This document shows positions 12,715 to 25,281 of a DNA stretch of 64,000 nt, in pieces. This DNA comes from Phallusia mammillata (lineage: Eukaryota; Chordata; Ascidiacea; Phlebobranchia; Ascidiidae), in assembly GCA_003260075.1 (NCBI GenBank), contig QLIY01000595.1, forward strand, positions 1 through 64,000, written 5' to 3'. The notes below the pieces were generated by a model. That model worked only from the letters and a program-made list of their open reading frames with translations. It ran no database searches and was not told the DNA's origin. Within the stretch, counting starts at the first letter, position 1, and every line of letters starts with the position of its first letter. A program made the position numbers and the translations under genes.

Positions 12715-15700
12715 ATGTCTGGAATCACCAAAGAGCAACAGGAAAGGATGGAAGCAAGTCGACAACGAGCTTTAGCCATCAAGGCTGCTAAATTGGCAAG
12801 TGCTGACAAACACACAAACCAACTGAACACTCTTAAAGCAAAAACTGTTGCTAAAAGTCAAAGTATTACTAAAAGCAGTATTGCATCTCCATTTAAATGT
12901 TCTGCAATTGGAGGAAACAGGTTTTTGGTGTGCTGCGCTTACAATGCAAAGTATGTGACCATCTTCAAAAGCATATCATCCAGGCGTTTTGATCCCGAGT
13001 CAAAAGGATGGTCATTTGATATGGATGATTTTATAGCCCTTGGTAAGTTAATGTTTCAGCCAATGCATGCATACTTTGTAACACTATTGCTTTTCAGAAA
13101 ATAAACTTAAAAACATTGGTCAAGTTTTGCCAAATTTGAACAATGGGGTTCTGGTAAAATCTACAGAATCAACATTGTCAACAGTTCCTTTAAATGATGT
13201 CTGTAGAGGATTGTAAGTAAAATTATCAACCTTATCTTTCTGATGTTGTTTTTTCAAATAGATAGCTGCAACTCATTTTATAAAATGATTTTTAGGTGTG
13301 TTCTAATAAGTCGCCAAAGATTTGAAATTGATATTCCCTATAACAACATATGTATTGAGATGTTTAAGACTCAACCATCAAGGGAATATGATGCCAAAAC
13401 ACGAAGATGGAACTTTGCTTTATCAGATTATCCTAAACTTAGTACGTAGCCTTTTTGTCTCTTTTCTTATATTTGCATTCATCACAGATGACATACTAAC
13501 TTGTTTTTAGTGTCTGGTCTTGCAAAAGAAGCCAGCATTTATGTTGAACCACTTTCCTCAACTGTTCTTCAAGTCTTTAAAGATCAAATGTTGGGAAAAC
13601 AAGCAGAAATATCTAAACCAGAATTTGACCTTTTTGATATAGATCAGAAAATTGTGTCTTCACTGATGCCATTTCAAAAAGATGGTGTTAAGTATGAGTG
13701 TTTTGTTGTGGCATTAATAATAATAATCTAGAAACTAGTCTGAAGCCATGTTGATTAAATATTGCAGCTTTGCAATATCAAGAAATGGAAGGATTTTGTT
13801 GGCTGATGATATGGGTTTGGGCAAAACAGTTCAAAGTATCTGCATTGCAGCGTACTACATGGAAAAGTGGCCCTTACTTATTATTTGTCCTTCTTCTGTG
13901 CGACTTATGTGGAAAGAGGTATAACGATCTCATAGAAAATAAAGATTATACTTTTTAAATGCTTTTTCACTTGTTTTTACAGGCATTGCTGAAGTGGTTG
14001 CCAAGTCAGGTTTTTGATGATGATATTCAGCTTGTCCTTACTGGCCGAGATTTTACATCAGAGGAATACAAAGTTACCATAGTTAGCTATGATCTACTGA
14101 ACAAAAAGCAAAAGCAGTTTGCATCAAAACAATATGGAGTTGTTATATTGGTAAAAATTGTTTTTGAGAAATGTTTGAGCATTAATGCAAGGTCAAGAAA
14201 TTGTGTTCCAAGTTCAACATCCTATTATCGTTTTGATTCTTTCTTTCTTAGGACGAATCCCACTTCATCAAGAACTTTAAAACAGCTCGAGCCAAAGCTG
14301 CTACAGCTGTATTGAAAAACGCTCAGCACGTTTTGCTGCTGTCTGGAACACCAGCTTTATCACGACCTGCTGAACTTTACACTCAACTTTCTGTTGTGCG
14401 TCCTGATTTATTTCCATACTTTCATGATTTTGGTGTTCGGTACTGCGCAGCCAAAAAGGTAAAGTAGAAACGGAGGTTATTATTTTACTATACAGTAAAC
14501 ATCCTTTATAAAGTTTTGTTAAGAATATATAATGCACGTTAAAATGCATTTAAGCTAGTATTAAATGTAAGCAAACTTGTATTCTCCTTTGTGGTAAGAA
14601 TATGTAAACAACATTTCTTCCTGTTTTAGATACATCTGCTCACACAAAACGCTTTCAAAATTGCAATACCCAGTTTGGTTAAATTTGCCTTTCTTGGTTT
14701 CTATAGAATCCCTGGGGTTGGGAATACACGGGTTCTTCGAACATGAACGAGCTTCGTCTGGTCTTGCAAGAAACGATCATGCTCCGTCGCACCAAGGAAG
14801 ACGTTCTCACACAACTTCCTCCTAAACTTCGACGCTCTGTGGCATTAGATGTGGGCAAAGTGAAAACCTCGTCACAACAACAAAAAGCAATAGAAGAAGT
14901 AAAAAATGCAGTAAAACAAAAAGGATTGTCGGTGAGAATACCGTTTGATTTGACTGTGATTTCTCAACCTTTTTTCCTGTACTGCCCCTTTTACGTCAAC
15001 GTAATTAATAAACGCCCACCATAAAATTTCACGATAGACATCAAATCGATAATATTACGGATAATGAAATATTGGAGATAATCGTGTACTCCGTTTAATC
15101 CAACGTTCGTTTATTCCGGATAATCAAATATTCCGTTCAATCGAATATTCCGGAGAATCGAATATTCTGTTGAATCGAATATTATGGTTAATCGAATATT
15201 CCGTTTATTTGAATATTCCGGATAATCGAATATTCCGTTCAATCGAATATTCCGTTTAGCCGAATATTTTGGATATTTGAAAATTCCGTTCCCCCCCCCC
15301 CTATTCCGGATAATCGAATATTCCGTTTAATCGAATATTCCGTTTAATCATATTCGAATATTCCGGATAATCGAGTATTTCGTCTAATCGAATATTCCGG
15401 ATAATCGAGTATTCCGGATAATCGAATATTTCGGTTGATCAAATATTCCTGATAATCAAGTATTCTGTTTAAACGAATATTCCGGTTCGATATTTGAATA
15501 GTCCGTTTAATACAGTCTTTCTCAACCTTTTTTCCTCTACCGTCCCCTTTAGGTCTGCATAATTTATAAACGCCCCCCTTATAGCTGACAAAAATCAAAA
15601 CGATTTTATTTCACGTACAATATAAATGCGATAATTTAGAGGCAACTCTTTAATCTATATTTTGGCACTTATAATAACATGCTAATGGTTAATCAACATG

Positions 15701-18700
15701 ATATCACTGCAGACAGTGCTCATTGCTTTTAACTTGGTTCCAGTGATGGGCCAAAACTGCAATTGTTTGGTCGAGCATCTTATTTTAACGCATGGTGCCC
15801 GGTCGAACACGCTCGGTGTATTGTGACGGTCACACACCTTTACACGGTGGTTTTTACTTATTTTAAGGCCCCTTTCTAGCCCTTCTGCGTAGCATATGAC
15901 TGATGAGGTTAGCCGACGATAAGTGAAATAAACAGAAACTAATTGAAAGCACTTTTGAGTAAGCGTGTTCCCACTATTCGACAATTTTAAAAACGGTCAC
16001 GTTTATTCTTGGGGACCCAACTTTGGTATGTCAGCAGTGACCCCCCCCCCAAGCACTTTTGAGTAAGCGTGTTCCCACTATTCGACAATTTTAAAAACAG
16101 TCACGTTTATTCTTGGACAAATCACACGTTGAATTGTGATGTCACCAAACCCGTTTGTGACTTGCCTGTTACACTATTGTGTAATAAGCAGGTAATCCAT
16201 TCATATTTGCAGTGATTGTCTAACGCTCGGCTTAGTTACTGCGACCGAGCACAAGCCAAGCACAACTCAATTACTACCTGCAAATTTTGACCGACAAATA
16301 ACGCACTGTGATTTGCACAAAATGCATTATGACATCATCGTGATCTGCTCTATCTTTTCCCAGCGCCCCCTAATCGCCCATTTATTCTGCAGCGCCCCCT
16401 TGTTGATAGCAAACGCCCCCAGGGACGCGCCGGCGCCCCCGTTGAGAACTACTTGATTAGACGTTTATTTACATGTACAAGTGTGTATTGTTGTTGTAAG
16501 TGCCGTATATCATACAAATTAAGCTACTATGTTGGAAATGTATTTTCTATTTATACATTCACGTAAAAGCTCGGTAGCGCAATAACAGTCACGAATTATA
16601 GGTTTTAGCCTATCGGTATTTAAAAAAAAAACAATTAAATTTGGCCCGGGGCCCGATACAATACAATTCATATACGTTTTTGTCAGTTATAAAAAGTTAT
16701 GAACGCGAAACCACTTTATTATATTATGATAGTCTAAAATACCCTCTACACTTACAGGCGCTTGAAAAGCATGGCATTCTGCTACAATACTTCAACGAAA
16801 CAGCTCATTTGAAGTTGCCAGCTGTCAAGGCGTATGTCATGGACATGCTTGAATCTGACAGAAAATTTCTGCTCTTCGCGCATCACAAGATGGTGCTAGA
16901 CAGCATAGGTCAAGACCTAGACAAAAAGGTATGACGTCAAGTACCTGTATTAATTTACTGTAATGGTCATCTAAATCTGTTAACCGTTTTTGGTTTGTGT
17001 GTGTTCTACTTAGAAATGCGAATACATACGTATTGACGGCAACACTCCTTCCGAACGGCGCCAAAGGGAAGTTACAAGATTCCAGGAAAAGTCGTGCTGC
17101 AAGGTGGCGCTCCTGAGTATCACAGCTGCAAACATGGGAATTACCCTGAACGCAGCGTCCCTTGTTATTTTTGCCGAGTTATTTTGGAATCCTGGGGTAC
17201 GCAACGTTTATTGTGGCTACGTGTCGTTTACTTCTTTGTTGTGCCACTATGTACATGCAGTGTTGCTTTTTGTGTGGTTGTTGAAGATGATAATCTGCTT
17301 CCACAGTAAGTAGTAGCTATGCAGTTCTCCAGCAATTAAGCAAACCACCTTTTTTAAAATATTTGTTTGTTTGAAAACCAGTCAATATGTAGCTTTTGAA
17401 AAGTTGATATAACGTGCCTATTGAGGTCCAAATCGCTGTATGTGTCAAATCATTAACCATGGCTTTATCACAAAGGGTCTAACGATTGAGTCATAACATC
17501 AACACAAAGTTGCCTATTTTTCTCTCTCATAGATCCTGGTTCAGGCGGAGGATCGGTGTTACCGCATCGGACAACGAGACGTGGTTAACGTTCATTATCT
17601 TGTTGCGAAGGGAACGGCGGATGACTACATTTGGCAGGTGCTGGCGGTGAATCATGCAAATGTTTTTGCCCGCGGTGAAAACTATGTGTTAAAACACTTT
17701 AGCCTAAGTCGATACACCACCCGATGAATAATCATGTACAAAATATAATGTTACCTAGATAACTTTTGTCAAAACTATCCGTACGTCTTTTGTATCATTT
17801 TGGCTTCGTTTGTAAAAATGCAAGTGGTTTGAAGAATTATGTAGGCACACATGTAATTTTGTTAATAAACAATTGCACACCATAAAAGGCAGCCAAAGCT
17901 TGAAGTGTAGGTAACTAGGACATCTTTATCTTTTATAGACAGAAATCAACATATAAATTTACACTGTTTTATTATGCAGATGGTCAAAGACAAACTGGAA
18001 GTGTTGGGCAAAGCCGGTCTCAACAAAACCAACTTTGAAGACGCAGAAAGCCACGTGGCGAAAGTTCCCAAGCAAAATGACCTTCTCAACTATTTCCAAG
18101 TACGGCTCGCGTAATCGAAAAACTAAATTTGCCAAATCTGGTGATTTCCGAATTTGCGTTACAAATGATGCACAGGAAATCGACTATGTGATGGAAAATT
18201 AGTTTCAAGAAATGTCATGCGTTGTAGTCTTGTCGAAGCGCTTTTATGATCACAATCACAAAAAATCTGTTGGACTCCATTTTTAGGTATCACGTGATGC
18301 GAATGAAAATCCTGCCGAGGTTGGTGATGACGTCACAGATGAAGATCTTCTGCTTTTGGAGGCATTAGAAAAAGCTGAATCGAATTCAGATAGGTATCGA
18401 ATTTTACCCATGTTGTAACACAGAGGTTCTCAACCTTTTTCGTCTTATACATCTTTTGCGAAGACAAAATCTTGCCTTCATGGTTTACTGAAAGAAGTCA
18501 TGTCTTAGGGAATGTCAATCTCATATTCTTATAGTTACATCCAAGAAATATTTACCCTTCTCCGGTGTAACACGTGAAATACGATTTTACCCTTTCATTA
18601 GCCTGCAAAAGTGATTCTCAAACGCGGCTCAGGGCCACATGCGGCTCCCAACTACTTATTTTGCGACTCGCACCAGACCTCAGAAAACCACCAAAGATTG

Positions 18701-19187
18701 CTATTTTAGCTTTCAAGGAAATTATCTTTAGTGATTTTCTGAGGTCTCGTTTTTTTTGCGGCTTCTTACAGACTTAAAGAACTACCATTTCACCCAAAAC
18801 AATAAAAAAGTTTGAGAACCACTACTCCAACTGAACCGAAATGACTTTTTACAATTGTCACGTAACTATTAAATGACGTTTAACCACCGGGCACGTGTTG
18901 TGACTTGCTTCCTCTGATTATTACATCACTGTGTACGCGCGGGTGTTTGGCGTCAATGATCGTGATGTATAAATAACACGGTTTATCGCAGCACACCTCT
19001 GACGACGTCTGAACATGGCCGCAAGGGTTGTGACGTCATCGAGACGGACGACCGCCCGCGGCCACAAACGCTGAAACGGGAGAAAAAGATAAACGGAGGC
19101 CAATCGCGGGAAAAACGACGAAAAACACGGAAGTCACCCGTAAAGAACAATACGGCCTCAGCCAAAGTACCACCTACATGGCCTTAG
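12715..19187 (+). CDS. SMARCAL1: SMARCAL1/HARP annealing helicase
   Basis: This SNF2-family ATPase rewinds RPA-coated single-stranded DNA and remodels stalled replication forks. Fourteen phase-consistent exons: 12715-13042, 13098-13212, 13296-13441, 13511-13691, 13768-13918, 13983-14150, 14252-14458, 14707-14931, 16758-16928, 17014-17196, 17533-17637, 17980-18099, 18287-18393 and probably 18992-19187. They give about 800 residues, against 954 in human. The N-terminus [17 protein letters not shown] matches the RPA-binding motif. Two HARP domains follow ([34 protein letters not shown]). The ATPase core has Walker A DDMGLGKT, the DESH box, LLLSGTP, and helicase-C motifs [10 protein letters not shown] and [10 protein letters not shown]. 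If the last intron is not spliced, the frame stops at 18418. The alternative last exon is open, basic (KRRKTRKSP) and in phase. The linker before the first HARP domain is shorter than in human. Intron 8 is full of repeats. Confidence 0.95.
15050..15510. repeat. AT-rich minisatellite built on a GAATATTCCG core
   Basis: A run of more than twenty imperfect units of about 15-20 bp based on TAATCGAATATTCCG lies in SMARCAL1 intron 8. The core GAATATTC is palindromic. A run of 11 C at 15291-15301 interrupts it, probably another assembly junction. It encodes nothing. Confidence 0.85.
15947..16116 (+). repeat. Direct duplication across a C run
   Basis: About 66 bp at 15947-16012 recurs at 16051-16116 directly after ten C (16041-16050). 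There is one visible G/A difference. The sequence continues differently after each copy. It lies in SMARCAL1 intron 8. Confidence 0.8.
18421..18823. mobile_element. hAT-like MITE and a second left end
   Basis: Positions 18610-18823 start AGTGATTCTCAAAC and end GTTTGAGAACCACT, an imperfect 14-bp terminal inverted repeat matching the CAGTGGTTCTCAAAC ends of hAT/Charlie-type MITEs. A related left end, CAGAGGTTCTCAACCTTTTT, stands at 18421. There is no transposase, and no clear target duplication was found. The block lies in the last proposed intron of SMARCAL1. Confidence 0.65.
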
Positions 19188-19254
19188 GATTTGACTTTTT
19201 TTTCTTTTGGTTACACGATTATTCCACTTACTTCCACTGTCTTTCGTTATAATG

Positions 19255-19293
19255 AATAAAGATCACCTTTCTGCACCGCAAAATTGCTTTATT
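19255..19293. terminator. Overlapping tail-to-tail poly(A) signals
   Basis: AATAAA at 19255-19260 on the plus strand suits SMARCAL1. The reverse complement of AATAAA at 19288-19293 suits the minus-strand trefoil/TSP1 gene that stops at 19444. The signals face each other 27 bp apart, so the two mRNA 3' ends should abut or overlap by a few bases. Confidence 0.6.
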
Positions 19294-19443
19294 GTGTGGT
19301 TTCCCATAGAGAATTGCACAAAAAGAAATAACATTTAAAAGCGAAAAAATAATCAGTTTCTAAAGCAGTCAACGCTCTGCTGTTGCGCACTGGTCAATAT
19401 AGCGAAAGGGATTTTAAAGGAACAAGAAATACGACCTTGTCGG

Positions 19444-22400
19444 TCATCCAAGAAACGCACAACGTCCTTGATAACACCGGTTGTTCGTGACCCGCGTTCT
19501 AAACCCTCCAATGCAATTCCTCTGGTTCGGTTTGCACCATATCCGTTCGATAAAGCGACAATACGTTTGGTCGCAATGCGTGTGTACTATGTCGCTTTCA
19601 CATGGCCCCTTGCAGTCGTCAGTTTCAATTTCACTGCCATCTTGACACGGAAGGTGGCTAACCTGGAAACACCGCCTGTGCCTTGTTTTGGCTCCATCTT
19701 TTCCGCATTCCGCGCTGCAAGCCGTCCACGCCCCCCAATTAGAGTATAATGGACAAACTCCGGAATTACAGGGTTTTGATTCCTCTGCATTCCCTGGACA
19801 TTTTCCTGGACCACCCGGGCAAGTACGAATTCTCTTCTGTTCACCGCCGCCGCACGACTTACTGCATTCGCCCCACGGTGACCATGTTACCCAGCCAGTG
19901 CACGATTGTGTGTTGCAGAATTGACTCTCTTCGTCAATCGACGCGCAGCTGCCACCAACACAGCGTCGTTGCCTTGTGCTGGTGCCGTTACCACACGAAA
20001 ACGTGCACGGACCCCATGATCCCCACCCGGCCAGATAGGAAGCAACCCCAGATCGTATCGTACCGGAGAGTTCTTCTTTGGGGATGTAGCACAATGGTTT
20101 ATCGCAACAAGTCTCATAGCTACCCTTCAAAACAGGAAAAAAAGTCCATTGAAAAGGAAGGTACGGACATGGTAGGACTATAGGCGGCGGAATTTGGAGC
20201 TGCAAGGGACTGTTAAAGAAATTTAATAGTAAGGCTGATGTTGCAAAGCCCGAACCGCTTAAACTGGCAGTAATCGACGCAAGGTTGGCCCCAGGTGGAA
20301 GTTCATCGTCGCCTCCAGTATTCGGAAGGTTTCCGCTTCTTCCTGATACTTCACTGGCATTGGTGCCTAGATCTGGGTACACTCCATTGCCCGTGTATCT
20401 TGGACCACTTGCAGCTTGAAACAAACCAAACCGTCTTCCCACTGGTTCGGAAGCCGCCTCGGGTGCTGGGGTGGTATGGTCCGAAAGGTTGAAAGCAAAC
20501 GGCACAACCCTTATCCTGGCACCTTCCGGGAGGTTGAGCTGACTGCCAAGGGGAAACACGGCACCAAAAAACTTCTCAGTTAGATTACGTTTATCAGCAA
20601 TTACCTCGTCCGCTAACTTTTTCCAGTTATCGGCGCGGACTTGGCCAGATTTCACCATTTTCCAAAAGTGAAACTGTAAATGTAGAGGAAGATAGGAAAA
20701 TACAGTGTTTATGATTTCTTTCTGGACGCGACTACCAGCAACACCAACGGCACAACCTGCTGATAAACATGAGTTGTATTGATCAAGAAAGTATTCTGCA
20801 GCAGAATCGTCTTTCAGTTCTTGGCACTTGGGCTGCCCTGATGGCAAAAAGATTTCTGGGATATCTGTCTTATTGTCGTTTAGAGATCTCGTTGTTGTGA
20901 TTTCTGTATCCATTGGGTACACACATATGTTGTTTCGCCAACATCCGTCGATTAGGTAGCAATCCGTTTCGTTGATGCCTAGACAGCAATAACTCGCTTT
21001 TATATACTGTTTCAACTAACTTATGTTTTACAATGAAGAATAGTGTTTGGAAACTTATGAAAAAAAACCTAAACCCCTAAAGTCAATTTTAAGTACATTT
21101 TGAAACCATACTTGTAAACTAGTACAAGAAATGTTTCTAAAACCAAAAAATAATGAAATACCCTTAAAACATATATATTGGTAAATATAATCAGCGGTTA
21201 AATTACAGACAAAAAAACCTGGATCAAGTAAAAGATAGCAACAAATATATTTTGGGTGTTTTTAATTATAGCCCACGTATTCAAGTTCTTACTTGGCCAT
21301 CCTGCCAGTTTTGGTTTGATACCAAAATGTTCCAGGACATTGATCATGTAACATCCAGGTCTGTTAGCCATCGTCTCGTTACGGAATTCTTTAAGCACGC
21401 ACTTCGCCAGCGACGGTGCCCAAGGTCCATGCTGTGCAAGTTTTGTTTTTGTCAGAAAATTTAATTTGACAGTCTTTTTACTACAGGAAACAGTAAAAAC
21501 TTGTTGCCATCAAATTTGGTGTTTTATATCGCCGTTATCAGAAGGTTTTACATCCTATTTTCATGCTCCCTCAAACATGTTGCAAATATTTCAGCACATT
21601 TTTTCGAACTAAACTAAAGTCTAAACCGGTGCTGGGACGGTATCAACCTCGCGAATACATATCTTTAACTTTGTCAAAAAGGTAAATGAAGGCGTCCGTT
21701 TTGGTTAGGGTCAAGAATCATTTTGTTAGTTGTTTATGGAATGTTTTTGTCCAGATTTTACACAGTAGATGTATCTTCATTATAAAACAGGTTCGTTTAC
21801 CTCAGCAATGTATTCTTGAGCCCGTTTATGAAACGCTTGGTTTCTGATGGCAAGGTGACACACAGGTACACCTGGTACGACAGCATGTCCAACCGACTCG
21901 CGATGAACAAAAAGCTCGAAGTCGAACGCGCATCCAGGATTAAGCAAACACAGTCCAAAATCGCCATCTAGAACATCATTGGTTGCAGAACAAGGAATTC
22001 TGCATTCAATAAAAGCGAAGTCACACAACAATTTTATTTTCTGTGGGAGTTAGTTTTTCAGGTGGTACTATCTTGTTTCTGTCTATTCTAGCATTGAACT
22101 ATGCCCCCCCCCCGCATTCAATAAAAGCGAAGTCACACAACAATTTTATTTTCTGTGGGAGGTAGTTTTTCAGGGGGTACTATCTTGTTTCTGTCTATTC
22201 TAGCATTGAACTATAAAGAAAACGATTAGGTATCATGATTTTTGTGCGTTTAACTTACTGAAGCCAAGGAGCGGTATTTGGAATTTTCAAAAGGAAATCT
22301 TCATTGATCAAATTACCTTTGACAGTATGGTATGTTGATAGGTGGCTCGATATCAAAAGTCGGCCCTTGCGAATTGCAGTTATCTGGATATTTGACGCAT

Positions 22401-23148
22401 CCGATTGGTGGTAGAGGGACAGCTGTTAAGAATAAATGTTTTTCTGCCTGAGGCTATTTGGTTACAGCATGTCGAATTAAAGGTCAGGTATGTAGCAACA
22501 ACGTTTTCCGAAGGCAAGTTGTGGTATTGGAATTAAATTGACACCTCGACAGACACGAGATAAACTATAAACAAGTTGCTTTCCCTTTTTGTGGCGGGAA
22601 CTACAACAGCAAGAGCATTAATACAATAGAACACAATCAAATAGCTTACAATTGCGGCAAATTATTGTGAATGATAGCATATTATTGTGTGTCCATAACT
22701 TACTGAGACTGCGCTCTGCGATGCCAAGACGAGCAAAAATATCTTGTGTAGTAATTTCTGGTTTTGATGGCCTTTCTGCGGAAAAATAGGAAATCTTAAA
22801 ATCTCATAGCTGCTTTACAAACTGCAGGACTAATGCCACATACTCGGTATTTTAAGTTGACACTTGTTTCTTTTCCAACAACAATGCTTGGCTTTGGCAC
22901 AGTTTGCTGCTCCTTGGATGGCATCACCGGTGCAAACATTTCTGCATTGCAGGGGCGAAGCTAAACCAAAAAGCTCGTTTTATCATCAATTAGGTTTGAA
23001 TGTATTAAATAAAAAACTAAAACTTACTGTCTGAACAAGTTCCTTGCGTTTCCAATAGTTTTTGTGCTGGTGATTCGCATGCCTTGCTAGCAGACAGTAT
23101 GGCAAAAAAGACTGCCGTTAAAAAACATAAACGCTCTACCGCGCTCAT
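19444..23148 (-). CDS. Secreted trefoil-like/TSP1 protein, paralogue A
   Basis: Seven phase-consistent exons (minus strand, 5' to 3'): 23148-23028, 22960-22844, 22775-22704, 22422-22317, 21999-21801, 21431-21293 and 20978-19444, giving 762 residues. A signal peptide (LCFLTAVFFAILSASKA) is followed by cysteine modules resembling trefoil (P-type) domains: CVKYPDNC, PYCQRIPC, GVPVCHLAI, RPGCYMINVLEHFGIKPKLAGW and CDKPLCYIP. A middle block has FLDQYNSCLSAGCAV, LPLHLQFHFWKMV and DNWKKLADEV. A Gly/Pro-rich linker leads to three thrombospondin type-1 repeats (WGSWGPCTFSCGNG, WSPWGECSKSCGGG, WGAWTACSAECG). A short Cys-rich tail ends the protein. It is probably an extracellular adhesion or coat protein. 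Trefoil assignment is by cysteine pattern and is less certain than TSP1. The start is the only ATG giving a signal peptide. Confidence 0.88.
22002..22214 (+). repeat. Direct duplication across a C run
   Basis: About 101 bp at 22002-22102 recurs at 22114-22214 after ten C (22104-22113), with about two differences. The duplicated piece begins at the splice acceptor of paralogue A exon 5, so only the left copy abuts an intact exon. Confidence 0.85.
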
Positions 23149-25281
23149 TGCTCCTATACAGTTTGGTGTAATAACCTAAGCTGTAAGCATTCGAATAGGT
23201 TGACTTTGGCAATGGCTTGGCTCAAACTTCGTGCCGCCGGGAATGCTCAACTTCAGCTCAAACCACAGCCGCCCGCGGTGTTTTCCGGATGTATATAAAT
23301 ATATGTATGTATGTACGGTGTTTAGCGACGAGGAGTCAGAACGACATTCGCATACATTCACGACTTATTTTTAGCCCCCGCGTACACAAACACCTTGTTG
23401 GAGAAATCTGTACGTGGACATGGCGGTCTACACAGTAATGTCTCATATCGTGACCAATCTTTCGACATGAATCATAGACAACAGAAGGACTTAGTGGTCA
23501 CACAATAGGCCACGTACAGATAGGAGAGCCATACTAACAGGTTTGGGCAACATCAAGGCGTAATTAAGCGGTAATTTGCATTTAAACAACAATAAAGTGC
23601 TTAAGGCATCTGTGATTCGGTGGCACGTTTGTATTGTTTGGTCACATCAATTTACACCATAACATCGTAATTTAATGCTGTCACGACATAAAAAAGTTTG
23701 AGAAACCAAATTTAGGTTGTAGGACAAAGGAGTTTCAAGTGGCCAGTACAATTACGGGTATTTTAAACAAAATGTGAAGCACTGCCACACCTCCAACGTT
23801 TTTTGCAAGAATGCGCGAAAAGACAATGGGCGACTGCAAGTACCGGACCGGTAGCGTACAAAAACATTTTCAGAGACAAAAGTAAAAATGGCAGAAGCTG
23901 AGCAAGAAGTATAAATTCGGGATCATCCAATTGAAAAAACGGTATTTACCACGTAAAAAAGTTAAATTGAGCGACTTTGTCGAGCTAAACGACTTGACAA
24001 ATCATGAAGTGGGTGCACAATTTGAGGGAAACTACCCTGAACTATTAACAGCGGAAATGGACAGTTGATTGACATCACACATGGTGTAGAATCAACTCAC
24101 GTCCCCAAAGTGATGACACCCACGTCATGAATCATTTTGTTAGTTTGTTGCGAATATGACTCAGTTTCCCAAGAAATGTTGCGCTTCGTATAACGCCATT
24201 GGCGGAAAAAGAGCATTCCAAATATGGCTATAAACAGTGACGCAGCAAGGAAACCCAAACGCTATAAAGAGTGCATTTTGAGCAGTTTTTATTGGGCCTA
24301 AATTTGCGCAGAAGTAGGCTGTGGCAATTCTGGGCCATCACTATAGTTTGAAGTGCAGCTTAAACTGTAGCATATATGGAATAAATTCAGCTTTTAAGGA
24401 GCCTCCATCAGTGTGGTCAAGGGTATATTAGGGCGTATTTGTTGTGGCAAAACTTACTTAAATATGTGAACTGATCAAAACATAGTTAGGCTTGAGCGAC
24501 TACCTTACTGCCTCAGGCAAAATGCTAAATTTGTGACGTGGCTTCAAAAATGGCTGCGTGCGAATCAATACGCTTTTTTATAGGTCTCACACTTAGCTTA
24601 ACATTCAACTAGACCTAGCAATTTTTAACACTTTTCTGTACGTAAACAACTGACATAACAAAAAATCAATCTTTAGCCAAGTCTTGCATGCCTATATGCA
24701 ACAGGACAATCTAAAGTATATAACTCCGGCAGCTAGCGCAGTTGTTTTCGACTGATGCCGTAGTTTGACGATTATGGTCGCTACCGCAGCGTGCGTCCGA
24801 CGACAGGTTTTTCTGCGAACCCGAAGAGTAAAATCATCGGTGATGCCTTATAACATTAGGTTATTAATGTCAAAATTCACGTTGCAATGCATACATAGTT
24901 GGAATACATAGTCCAGTTTTGTTGTGTCAAAAATAGTTTTGCATACACCTTGTACGATGTAATCTTTAATAAGGCGAACGAATGAAGTTGTCCACACCAT
25001 GTGTGTTCGTTCGACAATTCGCGAAACTGGCTGGCTAATTGTGTAAATGATCTGAGTACAACTAACTATGCGAGTATACAACGAGATACAAGCAATTACT
25101 GATGAATCCTTCCAGCTACATCCTGCATTTTAACAACACAAATCGCAACGAACTGATCAATTATACACGTACGATCAGAGCCTTATAAACGACCCTCTAG
25201 TATTCGTACTGTTATTTCTGGATTGATTCAGACGATCTGAGCAATTCATTGACCTCTGGGCAGTTTTTGTTTTCAGCAACG
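23149..25281. promoter_or_regulatory. Divergent intergenic region between paralogues A and B
   Basis: This 2.1-kb gap separates head-to-head paralogues. For A, an AT-rich block with TATTTATATA on the minus strand near 23290-23300 would place transcription start about 120 bp before its ATG. For B, TTATAAACG near 25181 lies about 100 bp before its ATG. No other gene is seen; the small frames in the gap lack support. Confidence 0.45.

Larger units (their letters stand above)
14957..16455. mobile_element. Remnants of a hAT-like element (two left ends)
   Basis: In SMARCAL1 intron 8, about 75 bp starting TTTCTCAACCTTTTTTCC occurs at 14963 and again at about 15517, each followed by similar sequence through AAACGCCC. 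Near 16443-16455 the sequence GTTGAGAACTACTT is roughly the inverted complement. This resembles ends of the CAGTGGTTCTCAA type of hAT MITE. No target duplication was found, so the boundaries are uncertain. Confidence 0.4.

Noticed and set aside
15050-15510. CRISPR-like repeated units
   Set aside because: The units are contiguous and imperfect, have no constant spacers, and lie in an intron of an animal gene.
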